Below, piece after piece: positions 17,205-24,523 of a stretch of DNA of 64,000 nt. The notes beneath the pieces are model-generated. The model made no database searches. It was not told the origin of the DNA and saw only the letters and a list, made by a program, of their open reading frames with translations. The stretch covers positions 3,224,001 through 3,288,000 of the forward strand of contig NZ_JAUSZL010000002.1 in NCBI RefSeq assembly GCF_030817535.1. Reading direction: 5' to 3'. The DNA comes from Streptomyces sp. V3I8 (GTDB lineage: Bacteria > Actinomycetota > Actinomycetes > Streptomycetales > Streptomycetaceae). Positions within the stretch are counted from its first letter, which is position 1, and each line of letters begins with the position of its first letter. Position numbers and translations under genes: made by a program.

Positions 17205-17978
17205 TCATCCGCCGTAGCGCCGGTGGCGGGCCGCGTAGTCGCGCAGGGCGCGCAGGAAGTCGACCTTGCGGAAGGCCGGCCAGAAGACCTCGCAGAAGTA
17301 GTACTCGGAGTGGGCCGTCTGCCAGAGCATGAATCCGGACAGCCGCTGCTCACCGCTCGTACGGATCACGAGGTCGGGGTCCGGCTGGTCGCTGGTGTAG
17401 AGGTGCTTGCCGATCATGTCGACGTCGACGGTCTCGGCGAGGTCCTCCAGCGAGGTGCCCTTGTCGGCGTGGTCGAGGAGCATCAGCCGTACGGCGTCGG
17501 CGATCTCCTGGCGGCCGCCGTAGCCGATGGCGACGTTGACGAGTATGCCGTCGACGTGCGCGGTGGACTCCTCGGCCTCCTTGATGGTCGTCTGCATCTG
17601 CGAGGGCAGGATGTCCGGCGTGCCGACGTGGTGCACGCGCCAGCGGCCGTCGGCGGCGAGGGAGCTCACGACGTTCTCGATGATGTCGAGCAGCGGTACG
17701 AGCTCTTCGCGGGGCCGGTCGAAGTTGTCCGTGGACAACAGCCAGAGGGTGACGACCTCGACGTCGGTCTCGGAGCACCAGCCGAGGAACTCCTCGATCT
17801 TGTCCGCTCCGGCCCGGTGCCCCTGGGCGGCGGTGCTGCCCGCGGCCTTCGCCCAGCGCCGGTTCCCGTCGACGATGACCCCGATGTGCTTCGGCACCTG
17901 GTCGTGGTCAAGGTGGCCTTCCACCCTGCGGGCATAGAACCTGACCAGCAAACGGCGCAGGTTGTCGCGCAGGTCCAC
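17205..17978 (-). CDS. uppS: Isoprenyl (cis-prenyl) transferase
   Basis: A 257-residue undecaprenyl-diphosphate-synthase-family enzyme that condenses isopentenyl diphosphate in cis configuration. Motif I is HIGVIVDGNRRWAK, with the catalytic Asp; then GHRAGADKIEEFL, the WLLSTDNFDRP block, NVAIGYGGRQEI and the C-terminal DLVIRTSGEQRLSGFMLWQ with FCEVFWPAF. All are conserved. Streptomyces usually carries more than one copy; the closer resemblance of this N-terminus to short-chain Z-farnesyl diphosphate synthases of actinobacteria is a recollection, so chain length is uncertain. Two hairpins stand in its long upstream region. Confidence 0.93.
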   Translation of the reverse strand: MDLRDNLRRLLVRFYARRVEGHLDHDQVPKHIGVIVDGNRRWAKAAGSTAAQGHRAGADKIEEFLGWCSETDVEVVTLWLLSTDNFDRPREELVPLLDIIENVVSSLAADGRWRVHHVGTPDILPSQMQTTIKEAEESTAHVDGILVNVAIGYGGRQEIADAVRLMLLDHADKGTSLEDLAETVDVDMIGKHLYTSDQPDPDLVIRTSGEQRLSGFMLWQTAHSEYYFCEVFWPAFRKVDFLRALRDYAARHRRYGG

Positions 17979-18060
17979 GTTTCCGTCAGCCCCTCCGTGC
18001 AGATGGCAGTCCCCGAGGCCGACACCTTACAGCCGCCGGAGCCCGCCTCCCCCTTGGGGT

Positions 18061-18095
18061 GCAAGGCCTCCTGGCCGCCGGGCGGGAGGCCTTGC
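18061..18095. other. Perfect hairpin in the leader of the isoprenyl transferase
   Basis: GCAAGGCCTCC (18061-18071) is the exact complement of GGAGGCCTTGC (18085-18095), with a 13-base loop. It ends 82 bases before the isoprenyl transferase start and has no T-run. It could be a processing or regulatory structure in the leader or a second terminator. Confidence 0.5.
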
Positions 18096-18194
18096 GCCGT
18101 AAGGGAGACGGGGCGGGGAGCCGGCGGGGGCCGGGCGTCCGATGCGACGGCGGCTCCGGTGCGTGCGCCGTGCGCGCGGGAGCGCACAAAAAAC

Positions 18195-18236
18195 GGGCCG
18201 GTCCGTGGGGGGGAGACGGACCGGCCCGAGGGGGGG
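18195..18236 (-). terminator. Strong intrinsic terminator with T-run on the minus strand
   Basis: GGGCCGGTCCGT (18195-18206) pairs perfectly with ACGGACCGGCCC (18216-18227). On the minus strand the stem is followed by GTTTTTTG, a run of six T. It would stop any leftward transcript entering the isoprenyl transferase leader, so that gene either has its own promoter below 18195 or is controlled by readthrough. Confidence 0.75.
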
Positions 18237-18767
18237 TTTCCACCATAACCCTTCGTAAGTGATGCTGCGCGCATCGGCGTGCCAAAACTACTCTCCGGAG
18301 TCGCCCGACAACGCCCGGGTGGATGCGGAGACGTGAATTCCGAGGCAGATCATGGCCGGATCCCAGCGGATTCCAAGGCGATCAAGGAGAATACGAAGGG
18401 AATCAGGGGGTTCGCACGAGGATATGAGGCGTTGGGCCGTTTCCCTCGGACGTACGCCCCAAGGGTGACCGCGCCGGGGCGGTACCCGTCCGCCGTCCGC
18501 CCCGCTTCCTCGCGGGACGGACCTGCAGGGACGGCACCGCGCAGCCCCCTCCACCGCGCGGTGCCGTCCCGCGCAGCTTTGCTGGCGCGAATTGCCTTCG
18601 TACGAAACTACGCGACGGTGACGGGTGGAATGAGCCATCCGGCATAACGATGTGGAAACCGTGTGTACGTTTCCGGGATTTTCGCGGCGTCTCGGCCCGC
18701 TCGCGCCGGGCCGCTCGCGCCGGGCCGCGCGGGTGGGCGGTTCGCGGGGGTGGGCGGTTCGCGGGGC
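18237..18767. other. 530-base intergenic region with one very strong hairpin
   Basis: No gene is called: the open frames have weak third-position G/C bias. GGGACGGCACCGCGC at 18528-18542 is the exact complement of GCGCGGTGCCGTCCC at 18556-18570, a 15-bp stem with a 13-base loop, which could end the metal ATPase transcript 200 bases after its stop. The last 90 bases contain duplicated GGGTGGGCGGTTCGCGGG and CTCGCGCCGGGCCG words. A small RNA between this hairpin and the T-run terminator at 18195 is possible but not shown. Confidence 0.45.
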
Positions 18768-20714
18768 CTACTCGCGCCAGGCGCTCTCGCGCAGCAGGCG
18801 CAGGCCGTTGAGGCCGACCAGGATCGTCGAACCCTCGTGGCCGGCGACACCGAGGGGCAGCGGGAGGTGCCACGCCAGGTCCCAGACGACGAGGACGGTG
18901 ATGAACACCCCGGCGAGGCACAGGTTCTGGACGACGAGGCGCCGGGCGCGGCGGGAGAGGGCGACGGCCCTGGGCACGGCCGTGAGGTCGTCGTGGACGA
19001 GTACGGCGTCCGCGGTCTCCAGCGCCAGGTCCGCGCCGCCCCGTCCCATCGCGACGCCGGTGTGGGCGGCGGCGAGGGCCGGGGCGTCGTTGACCCCGTC
19101 GCCCACGAAGAGCACCCGGCCGCCCAGGTCCCGTACGGCCTCGGCCTTCTGGTGCGGGAGCAGGGCCGCGTGTACGCCGCCGGCGGGGATGCCGGTCCGT
19201 CCGGCCACCGCGTGCGCGGCCCGGCGGTTGTCGCCGGTGAGGAGGACGGGCGGGGCGGAGGTGAGGCCGCTCAGGGCGGCGACCGCCTCGGGGGCGCCGG
19301 GGCGGAGCCGGTCGGCGAGGAGCAGCCAGCCCGCGCGGACGCCGTCCACGCGGACGACGACCGCGGTGCCGTCGGTGTCGGGGACCGCCGCCCGTTCGCC
19401 GAGCCGCTCCGGGGAACCGACCTCCACCTCGCGCCCGGCCACGGTCGCGGTCACTCCGCACCCGGGCGCGGACCGGAAGTCGTACGCCTCCTCCGGGTGC
19501 GGGGTCGCGTGCGGGAGTTCTTGGGCGGCGGCCACGATCGCGCGGGCCAGGGGGTGTTCGCTGCGGTACTCGGCGGCGGCCGCGAGGGACAGCAACCCGG
19601 CCTCGCTGAAGCCCGGTTCGGGCAGGACGCCGGTGAGGTGGGGCGTGCCCTCGGTCAGGGTGCCGGTCTTGTCGTAGACGATCCGGTCCGCCTGCCCGAG
19701 GCGTTCCATCACGACGGCGGACTTGATGAGCACGCCGTGGCGGCCCGCGTTGGCGATGGCCGACAGGAGCGGCGGCATCGTCGCCAGGACCACCGCGCAC
19801 GGCGAGGCGACGATCATGAAGGTCATGGCCCGCAGGAGTGCCCCGGTGAGGTCGGCGCCGAAGACGAGCGGGACGGCGAAGACGAGGACGGTCGCGGCCA
19901 CCATGCCCAGCGCGTAGCGGTGTTCGATCCGCTCGACGAAGAGCTGCGTCGGGGCCTTCGTGCGGGAGGCCTCCTCGACGAGGGCGACGACACGGGCGAT
20001 GACCGTGTCGGAGGGGTCGCGCCCGACGCGGACGCGCAGGGCGCCGGTGCCGTTCAGGGTGCCGGCGAAGACCTCGTCGCCCGCCGCCTTCGATACGGGC
20101 AGGGGTTCGCCGGTGATGGTCGCCTGGTCGAGGTCGCTCGTACCGTCCAGGACCCGGCCGTCGGCCGCCACGCGCTCGCCGGGCCGCACCAGGATCACGT
20201 CCCCGACGGCGAGCCGGCCGGCCTCGACCGTCTCCTGCGCGCCGCTGCCGGGGTGCAGCCGGGTGGCTGTCGCCGGCGCGAGGCCGAGGAGGCCGCGGAC
20301 GCTGTCCTCGGTGCGGGCGGTGGCCAGGGCCTCCACCGCGCCCGAGGTGGCGAAGATGACGATGAGCAGCGCGCCGTCCATGACCTGGCCGATCGAGGCC
20401 GCGCCGAGCGCCGCGACGATCATCAGCAGGTCGACGTCGAGGGTCTTCCCGCGCAGCGTCCTGAGCCCTTCGAGCGCGGGCTCCCAGCCGCCGGCCAGGT
20501 AGGCGACGGCGTACAGCGGCCCCCACAGCCACGCGCTCGCGCCGAGCAGCTGGAGCGGCAGCGCGAGCAGGAAGGCCGCGGTGGAGGCGGCGGCCCAGCG
20601 GGCTTCGGGGAGCGCGAGGAGGCGGGTACGGGCGGGCCGCACGCGCGCCGGGGCGGAAGCCGGTGCGGGTGCGGAGGCGGGCAGGGCGGTGGGAGTGGGT
20701 GCCGGGGCGGACAT
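18768..20714 (-). CDS. Heavy-metal P1B-4-type ATPase (Co/Zn/Fe exporter-like)
   Basis: A 648-residue P-type metal pump. After a Pro/Ala-rich tail come membrane helices (about residues 40-85 and 110-150), the actuator domain with TITGEPLPVSK, the metal-site helix with SPC (ASPCAVVLATMPP), the phosphorylation site DKTGTLTEG, the TGDN and GDGVNDAPAL motifs and the last helices with HEGSTILVGLNGLRLL. SPC plus HEG(G/S)T identifies the P1B-4 subgroup (CoaT, CtpD, CtpJ), which exports Co2+, Zn2+ or Fe2+. No N-terminal CxxC metal domain is present. ATG 20714 is chosen over ATG 20756 because the earlier codon overlaps the operator and lacks a ribosome site, while GGTGG precedes 20714. Confidence 0.92.
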   Translation of the reverse strand: MSAPAPTPTALPASAPAPASAPARVRPARTRLLALPEARWAAASTAAFLLALPLQLLGASAWLWGPLYAVAYLAGGWEPALEGLRTLRGKTLDVDLLMIVAALGAASIGQVMDGALLIVIFATSGAVEALATARTEDSVRGLLGLAPATATRLHPGSGAQETVEAGRLAVGDVILVRPGERVAADGRVLDGTSDLDQATITGEPLPVSKAAGDEVFAGTLNGTGALRVRVGRDPSDTVIARVVALVEEASRTKAPTQLFVERIEHRYALGMVAATVLVFAVPLVFGADLTGALLRAMTFMIVASPCAVVLATMPPLLSAIANAGRHGVLIKSAVVMERLGQADRIVYDKTGTLTEGTPHLTGVLPEPGFSEAGLLSLAAAAEYRSEHPLARAIVAAAQELPHATPHPEEAYDFRSAPGCGVTATVAGREVEVGSPERLGERAAVPDTDGTAVVVRVDGVRAGWLLLADRLRPGAPEAVAALSGLTSAPPVLLTGDNRRAAHAVAGRTGIPAGGVHAALLPHQKAEAVRDLGGRVLFVGDGVNDAPALAAAHTGVAMGRGGADLALETADAVLVHDDLTAVPRAVALSRRARRLVVQNLCLAGVFITVLVVWDLAWHLPLPLGVAGHEGSTILVGLNGLRLLRESAWRE

Positions 20715-20736
20715 GCGCGCCACCATACAGGAACAC

Positions 20737-20752
20737 ATGAACAAGTCTTCAT
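20737..20752. promoter_or_regulatory. ArsR/SmtB-type operator ATGAA-N6-TTCAT
   Basis: ATGAA (20737-20741) and TTCAT (20748-20752) are exact complements around six bases. TGAA-N6-TTCA is the inner half-site arrangement known for SmtB/ArsR repressors. It lies between the divergent ATPase and regulator genes and can control both. Confidence 0.75.
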
Positions 20753-20789
20753 TCATTCCGATGGGTACGGGGCCGGCGTGGCGGTCTCG

Positions 20790-22013
20790 CTACGATGACG
20801 GGATGGGCCACGGAGTCGATGCGAAGAGCAGCACCCGCGAGCGGCTGGACGCCGTCGGCGCCGCGGACGTCGCGGCGACGCTCCAGGCCCTGGCCACGCC
20901 GTCCCGGCTGCGCATCCTGGCGCGCCTGCGGGAGGGCCCGTGCGCGGTCGGCGAACTCGCCGAGGCGGCGGACCTGGAGCAGTCGGCGTGCTCGCACCAG
21001 CTGCGGCTGCTGCGGAACCTGGGGCTGGTCACCGGGGAGCGGCGCGGGCGGTCGATCGTGTACGCGCTGTACGACCACCACGTGGCGGAGCTGCTGGAGC
21101 AGGCGCTGCACCATGTGGAGCACCTGCGGCTGGGGCTGCGGGACGAGGCGTGAGCGCCACAGCCGCGCTCCGGCCTACGGGCTCGCGGGCTTGCGGGCTT
21201 ACGGGCCTCGACGAGGTGGCGGGAGCTGTGGGCCACGAACGGGCCCTCGCCGACGATCTGCCGGTGCAGGCGCAGCAGTCGGGTCCGGTACCGCTCGACG
21301 GTGAAGTCCGGCACCATCCACACCACCTTGCGCAGGAAGTGCACGACGGCCCCGATGTCGTGGAACTCCATCCGCAGCCGCTCCGCCCGCAGGTCGACGA
21401 TCTCCAGGCCGGCCGCCTCGGCCCCGGCGCGCTCGCGGTCCGGGTGACGGTGGCCGCGGTGACTGCCGGGCTGCGGCCCGAGGAAGTACTCGACGACCTC
21501 GAAGGCGCTGGCGGGACCGACGTGCTGGGCGAAGTACGTGCCGCCGGGACGCAGGACGCGGGCGATCTCCGTCCAGTGCGGGGTCACCGGGTGCCGGCTC
21601 GTGACCAGGTCGAACGCCCCGTCGCCGAACGGCAGCGGCGCGTCCTGCGGCGAGGCGACGACGACCGCGCCGCGCGGATGGAGCAGGGCGGTGGCCTTGG
21701 CCACGTTCGGGGGCCAGCCCTCGGTGGCGACGGTGAGCCTGGGCAACCCGGCCGCGGCGGCGAGGACCTCACCGCCGCCGGTCTGGATGTCGAGCGCGGC
21801 GTCCGCGCGGGCCAGCCGCTCCCCCATGGCGCGTGCGTATCCCCAGGAGGGGCGTTCCTCGGTGGCCCGCCCCTCGAACCACGAGAAGTCCCACCCTGCG
21901 GTGGGGGCGGCCTCGGCCTCGGCGACAAGTTCCTCGAAGGTGCCGGTGCCGGTGTGGGTGTGGGTGCCGGTACCGGTGTGGGTGCGTGGGCCGGTCGGAT
22001 CGGTCTGGCTCAT
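20790..22013 (-). CDS. Class I SAM-dependent methyltransferase with unusual antisense tail
   Basis: A methyltransferase whose conserved part covers residues about 26-273. The Rossmann motifs are ALDIQTGGGEVL (motif I, acidic residue plus Gly-rich loop), TVATEGWPPN, PLPFGDGAFDLVTSRHPV and the IARVLRPGGTYFAQHVG block. The N-terminus is a Thr/Gly/His repeat. The family domain ends with FVAHSSRHLVEARKP at about base 21195, yet no stop follows: the frame stays open for 134 more residues and runs antisense to the entire 3' side of the arsR gene. That tail is Arg/Ser-rich and is probably a lost stop rather than a domain; the functional gene may be effectively 21195-22013. Confidence 0.8.
   Translation of the reverse strand: MSQTDPTGPRTHTGTGTHTHTGTGTFEELVAEAEAAPTAGWDFSWFEGRATEERPSWGYARAMGERLARADAALDIQTGGGEVLAAAAGLPRLTVATEGWPPNVAKATALLHPRGAVVVASPQDAPLPFGDGAFDLVTSRHPVTPHWTEIARVLRPGGTYFAQHVGPASAFEVVEYFLGPQPGSHRGHRHPDRERAGAEAAGLEIVDLRAERLRMEFHDIGAVVHFLRKVVWMVPDFTVERYRTRLLRLHRQIVGEGPFVAHSSRHLVEARKPASPRARRPERGCGAHASSRSPSRRCSTWCSACSSSSATWWSYSAYTIDRPRRSPVTSPRFRSSRSWCEHADCSRSAASASSPTAHGPSRRRARMRSRDGVARAWSVAATSAAPTASSRSRVLLFASTPWPIPSS
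20803..21153 (+). CDS. ArsR/SmtB-family metal-sensing repressor
   Basis: A 116-residue winged-helix repressor. The recognition helix is EQSACSHQLRLLRNLGLV and the wing GERRGRSIVYALYDHHV. The last helix contains D-x-H-x10-H-x2-H (DHH ... HVEH), the alpha-5 metal site of CzrA/NmtR-type sensors for Zn2+, Co2+ or Ni2+, and fits the P1B-4 pump encoded divergently. ATG 20803 follows TACGAT (20791-20796) by six bases, suggesting a leaderless transcript. Without metal it should repress both genes through the ATGAA-N6-TTCAT site. Its 3' half is overlapped by the long antisense tail of the methyltransferase frame. Confidence 0.92.
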   Translation: MGHGVDAKSSTRERLDAVGAADVAATLQALATPSRLRILARLREGPCAVGELAEAADLEQSACSHQLRLLRNLGLVTGERRGRSIVYALYDHHVAELLEQALHHVEHLRLGLRDEA

Positions 22014-22065
22014 CGGGCGATGGTGGCAGGCGGCGGGCGCGGGACGCGACAGGTTTCCCGGCGGG

Positions 22066-22632
22066 TCACTCCTGGGCGGCGGGTCCGTCGGGTACGGGTC
22101 CGTCGGGCGCGGGCCCGTCGGATACGGGTCCGTCGAGTACGAGGAGGTCGTGCACGTCCTTGCCGTGCTGAAGCGTGCCGACCTTGCGGAAGCCGTGCCG
22201 TTCCAGGAGGCGGACCGAGGCGGTGTTCCCCGCGAAGGGGTCGGCGTACAGGGGGCGGGTCCTCTCCTCGCGGAGGAAGAGGCCGAGGGCTTCGGTGCCG
22301 ATGCCTCTGGCCCAGTAGGGGCGGCCGAGCCAGTAGCCGACGAAGCGCCGGTCCTCACCCGTCGCCGCGTCCGCCTCCCACCAGGCGACGATGCTGCCGG
22401 CCGGGGCGTCGTCCACGTCGACCGTCCGTACGAGAACGGTGGGGTCGCCGAGGATGCGGGTGGTCCAGTGCGTCATGAAGCGGTCGCGGGGCCGGGCGGG
22501 GAACCGCGACCGCCGGGTCGCCTCGGGGTCCTGTTCGTACGCGAAGAGGACAGGCAGGTCGGTGTCCCGTACGTTCCGCAGCCGTACGCGTGGGGCGGGC
22601 GGGGCGGTCTGTCCGTGCGCGTCGTCGCTCAT
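22066..22632 (-). CDS. GNAT-family N-acetyltransferase
   Basis: A 188-residue acetyltransferase of the RimJ/RimL-like type. The acetyl-CoA region is FVGYWLGRPYWARGIGTEAL (Arg-x-x-Gly-x-Gly type loop) followed by PLYADPFAGNTASVRLLERHGFRKVG, typical of the family. The C-terminus carries four DGP repeats (DGPVSDGPAPDGPVPDGPA) encoded by an imperfect tandem repeat at about 22080-22140. ATG 22632 is chosen; an in-frame ATG six codons earlier is possible. It follows the methyltransferase's direction and lies 52 bases upstream of it, so the two may be cotranscribed. Substrate unknown. Confidence 0.85.
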   Translation of the reverse strand: MSDDAHGQTAPPAPRVRLRNVRDTDLPVLFAYEQDPEATRRSRFPARPRDRFMTHWTTRILGDPTVLVRTVDVDDAPAGSIVAWWEADAATGEDRRFVGYWLGRPYWARGIGTEALGLFLREERTRPLYADPFAGNTASVRLLERHGFRKVGTLQHGKDVHDLLVLDGPVSDGPAPDGPVPDGPAAQE

Positions 22633-22715
22633 GCCGGAGCAGTCTGGCACCGGGCACTGACAGTGGGCGTGGGTGTTGGCATGGGCGACGACGGCACGGA
22701 TCCGGTTCCGATCCC

Positions 22716-22763
22716 GGCTCCGGTTCCGATCCCGGATCCGGATCCGGGATCGGAACCGGAGCC
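22716..22763. repeat. Perfect 48-bp palindrome between two minus-strand genes
   Basis: The 24 bases at 22716-22739 are the exact reverse complement of 22740-22763, with no spacer. The left arm starts GGCTCCGGTTCC and the centre is GGATCC-GGATCC. An 18-base unit beginning TCCGGTTCCGATCCCGG is also directly repeated from 22701. It starts 7 bases past the monooxygenase stop and can fold as an RNA hairpin or a DNA cruciform; a terminator role is likely. Confidence 0.8.
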
Positions 22764-22769
22764 CGGGGC

Positions 22770-23645
22770 TCAGGGGACGAGAGGGCGTACTTCTTCGGCG
22801 GTGAAGCGGATGAAGCCCTCGGGGTCCGGCTCGTCGGCGGTGGGCTGCAGGACGACGGTGTCGGCGCCGGCGTCCGCGAGACGCTGCACGGCCTGCGCGA
22901 CGTCGCCGGCGTCCCCGGCGACGCCGAGGTCCGGCACCGACGCCACACCTTCGGCGCGCTGCTCGGCCTGGAGGCGGGCGGCGGCGTCGGGGCCGGTGGC
23001 GGTGAGGAGGTAGACGACGACGGTGTGCGGGTCGCCGGTACGGGAGGCCGACGCGCGCCCCTCGTCGATGAGGCGGCGGGCTTCCCGCACACCCCCGGGT
23101 GACGTGTTGGCCGTGAGGACGGTGCCGTCCGCGGCCTCTCCGGAGAGCTTGAGCGAGCGGGGTCCGGTGGCTCCGGCGAGGATCGGCACCGGCGTCGGCG
23201 GGGGCCAGTCGAGGGCGACGTCGTCGAGCTTCACGTACCGGCCGTCGGTGGTGACGCGTTCACCGGCCAGCAGGGCGCGCAGGGCCGTGAGGTACTCGCG
23301 CAGGAGCGTCACGGGTGACTCGGCGCGCGCTCCGACCTGGCCCATCCAGTCCTGTACGCCGTGTCCGACGCCCAGGACGGGCCGGCCGGGGAAGAGCCGG
23401 TGCAGGGTGGCGGCCTCCATGGCGGTGACGGCGACGTTGCGCAGCGGCACGGGGAGGAGGCCGACTCCTACGCGGAGCCGGTCGGTCCACGCGAGGGCCG
23501 CGGCTGCCGCCGAGACGCCTCCTTCGAGGAAGCAGTCCTCCCAGAGCCAGAGTTCCTCCAGCCCGGCGTCGTCCGCCGCGCGGGCCAGAGCTCGCAGGCG
23601 TTCTGGAGGCAGTTGGGGCCGGAAGACAGCGCCGAGTGTGGTCAT
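22770..23645 (-). CDS. LLM-class flavin-dependent oxidoreductase
   Basis: A 291-residue luciferase-like monooxygenase-fold enzyme that would use FMN or coenzyme F420. It opens with TTLGAVFRPQLPPERL, then ELWLWEDCFLEGG, RLRVGVGLLPVPLRN, LFPGRPVLGVGHGVQDWM and the late PIPVLAGATGPRSLKLSGEAADGTVL, the conserved strands and loop of the F420-dependent class common in actinobacteria. No neighbour indicates the substrate. A perfect 48-bp palindrome follows its stop. Confidence 0.88.
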   Translation of the reverse strand: MTTLGAVFRPQLPPERLRALARAADDAGLEELWLWEDCFLEGGVSAAAAALAWTDRLRVGVGLLPVPLRNVAVTAMEAATLHRLFPGRPVLGVGHGVQDWMGQVGARAESPVTLLREYLTALRALLAGERVTTDGRYVKLDDVALDWPPPTPVPILAGATGPRSLKLSGEAADGTVLTANTSPGGVREARRLIDEGRASASRTGDPHTVVVYLLTATGPDAAARLQAEQRAEGVASVPDLGVAGDAGDVAQAVQRLADAGADTVVLQPTADEPDPEGFIRFTAEEVRPLVP

Positions 23646-23693
23646 GCGCTGTTCCTACCCGGAGGGTCGGCGGGGTTCAACCTGTTTGTCGGA

Positions 23694-23860
23694 TCACTCC
23701 GGCCGGCCCGACCCCGGCGGCGGATCGGCGACGAAGGTCCCCTTGCCGTGGACGGTGACGATGAGCTGCCGCTCCCGCAGCACCTGGCCGCAGCTCCCCC
23801 GCCGCGATACGCGCGGCAACGTGGCCGGCGATGGCGACGTACAGGTCGCGTCCCGGTGAC
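23694..23860 (-). pseudogene. Remnant of a GntR-type winged-helix regulator
   Basis: The minus strand encodes RDLYVAIAGHVAARIAAGELRPG in one frame (ending near 23785) and VLRERQLIVTVHGKGTFVADPPP in another, ending at TGA 23694-23696. In intact GntR regulators these two pieces flank about 30 residues of the helix-turn-helix, and both are in one frame. Here that middle part is gone and the frame is broken. No complete regulator can be made. The remaining sequence up to about 24040 holds no gene I can support. Confidence 0.7.
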
Positions 23861-24043
23861 GCGCCCCGCGGTACGGATGTGCGCGCGCTGCGAGCGCACC
23901 ACGGCGGAGCCGGTCCTGGTTCGCGGGGACGCCCTGCCGGGCGCGGTAGCCGTCGCGTGAAGGAACCGGCCGGCGCGACCTGGCGTCTGGCACAGGACGA
24001 CCGGATCATCGGAGCGGCAGGGACAGCGGGAGGCGGCTGGAAC

Positions 24044-24523
24044 ATGTTCGTCCTGCTGATGTACGGCGCCGTGCTCGCTGTGCCGCTGTGGGCCGTCGCG
24101 GTCGTGGTGAAGCTGGCGTCGGTCCTCGCGCCCGGGCGGCGACCGGACTGGGCCGGGGACCTGCTGCGGTGGTGCGCGGGCATGGCGGCTGTCGCGGCCG
24201 TGATCGTGTACGCGATCGGGCTCGGCCTGGTCCAGTGGAACGCGAGCGAAGCCGAGTCCGGCGCGGGGTCCGCGCCCGCCGCCCCCTGCCGCTCCCTCCC
24301 GCCCGGCACCCTTGATCAGCTCACCGGGCACGGGCCGTCCTACCTGCCGCTGGGCTTCGACTGCCTGCTGAGCGACGGCCGGGTCGTCGCGGCCGACGGC
24401 CCCTACACCCTCCTGAACGTCCTGGCCGCCGCCTTCGTGCTGGCAGCGATGCTGTCGCTGCTCGCGGTGGGGTTCCTGGACGAGTACCGGGCGCGCTCCG
24501 TCACGCCTCCTTCGGGAACGTGA
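24044..24523 (+). CDS. Small membrane protein, paralogue of 12244-12717
   Basis: A 159-residue protein with hydrophobic segments at about residues 1-22, 40-62 and 128-148, and an outward loop containing CRSLPPGTLDQL and YLPLGFDCLLSDGRVVAADGPYTLLN. The layout, the LPL.F.C motif and the two cysteines match the protein at 12244-12717. GGGAGG lies about ten bases before ATG 24044; an upstream GTG in frame would add a polar tail. Its 3' end overlaps the convergent OmpA-like gene by 23 bases. Function unknown. Confidence 0.72.
   Translation: MFVLLMYGAVLAVPLWAVAVVVKLASVLAPGRRPDWAGDLLRWCAGMAAVAAVIVYAIGLGLVQWNASEAESGAGSAPAAPCRSLPPGTLDQLTGHGPSYLPLGFDCLLSDGRVVAADGPYTLLNVLAAAFVLAAMLSLLAVGFLDEYRARSVTPPSGT

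Noticed and set aside
18288..18647. Open frames of about 116 to 122 codons on both strands between the metal ATPase and the isoprenyl transferase
   Set aside because: Third codon positions lack the strong G/C preference of real genes here, no ribosome site is seen, and a 15-bp hairpin cuts through both frames.
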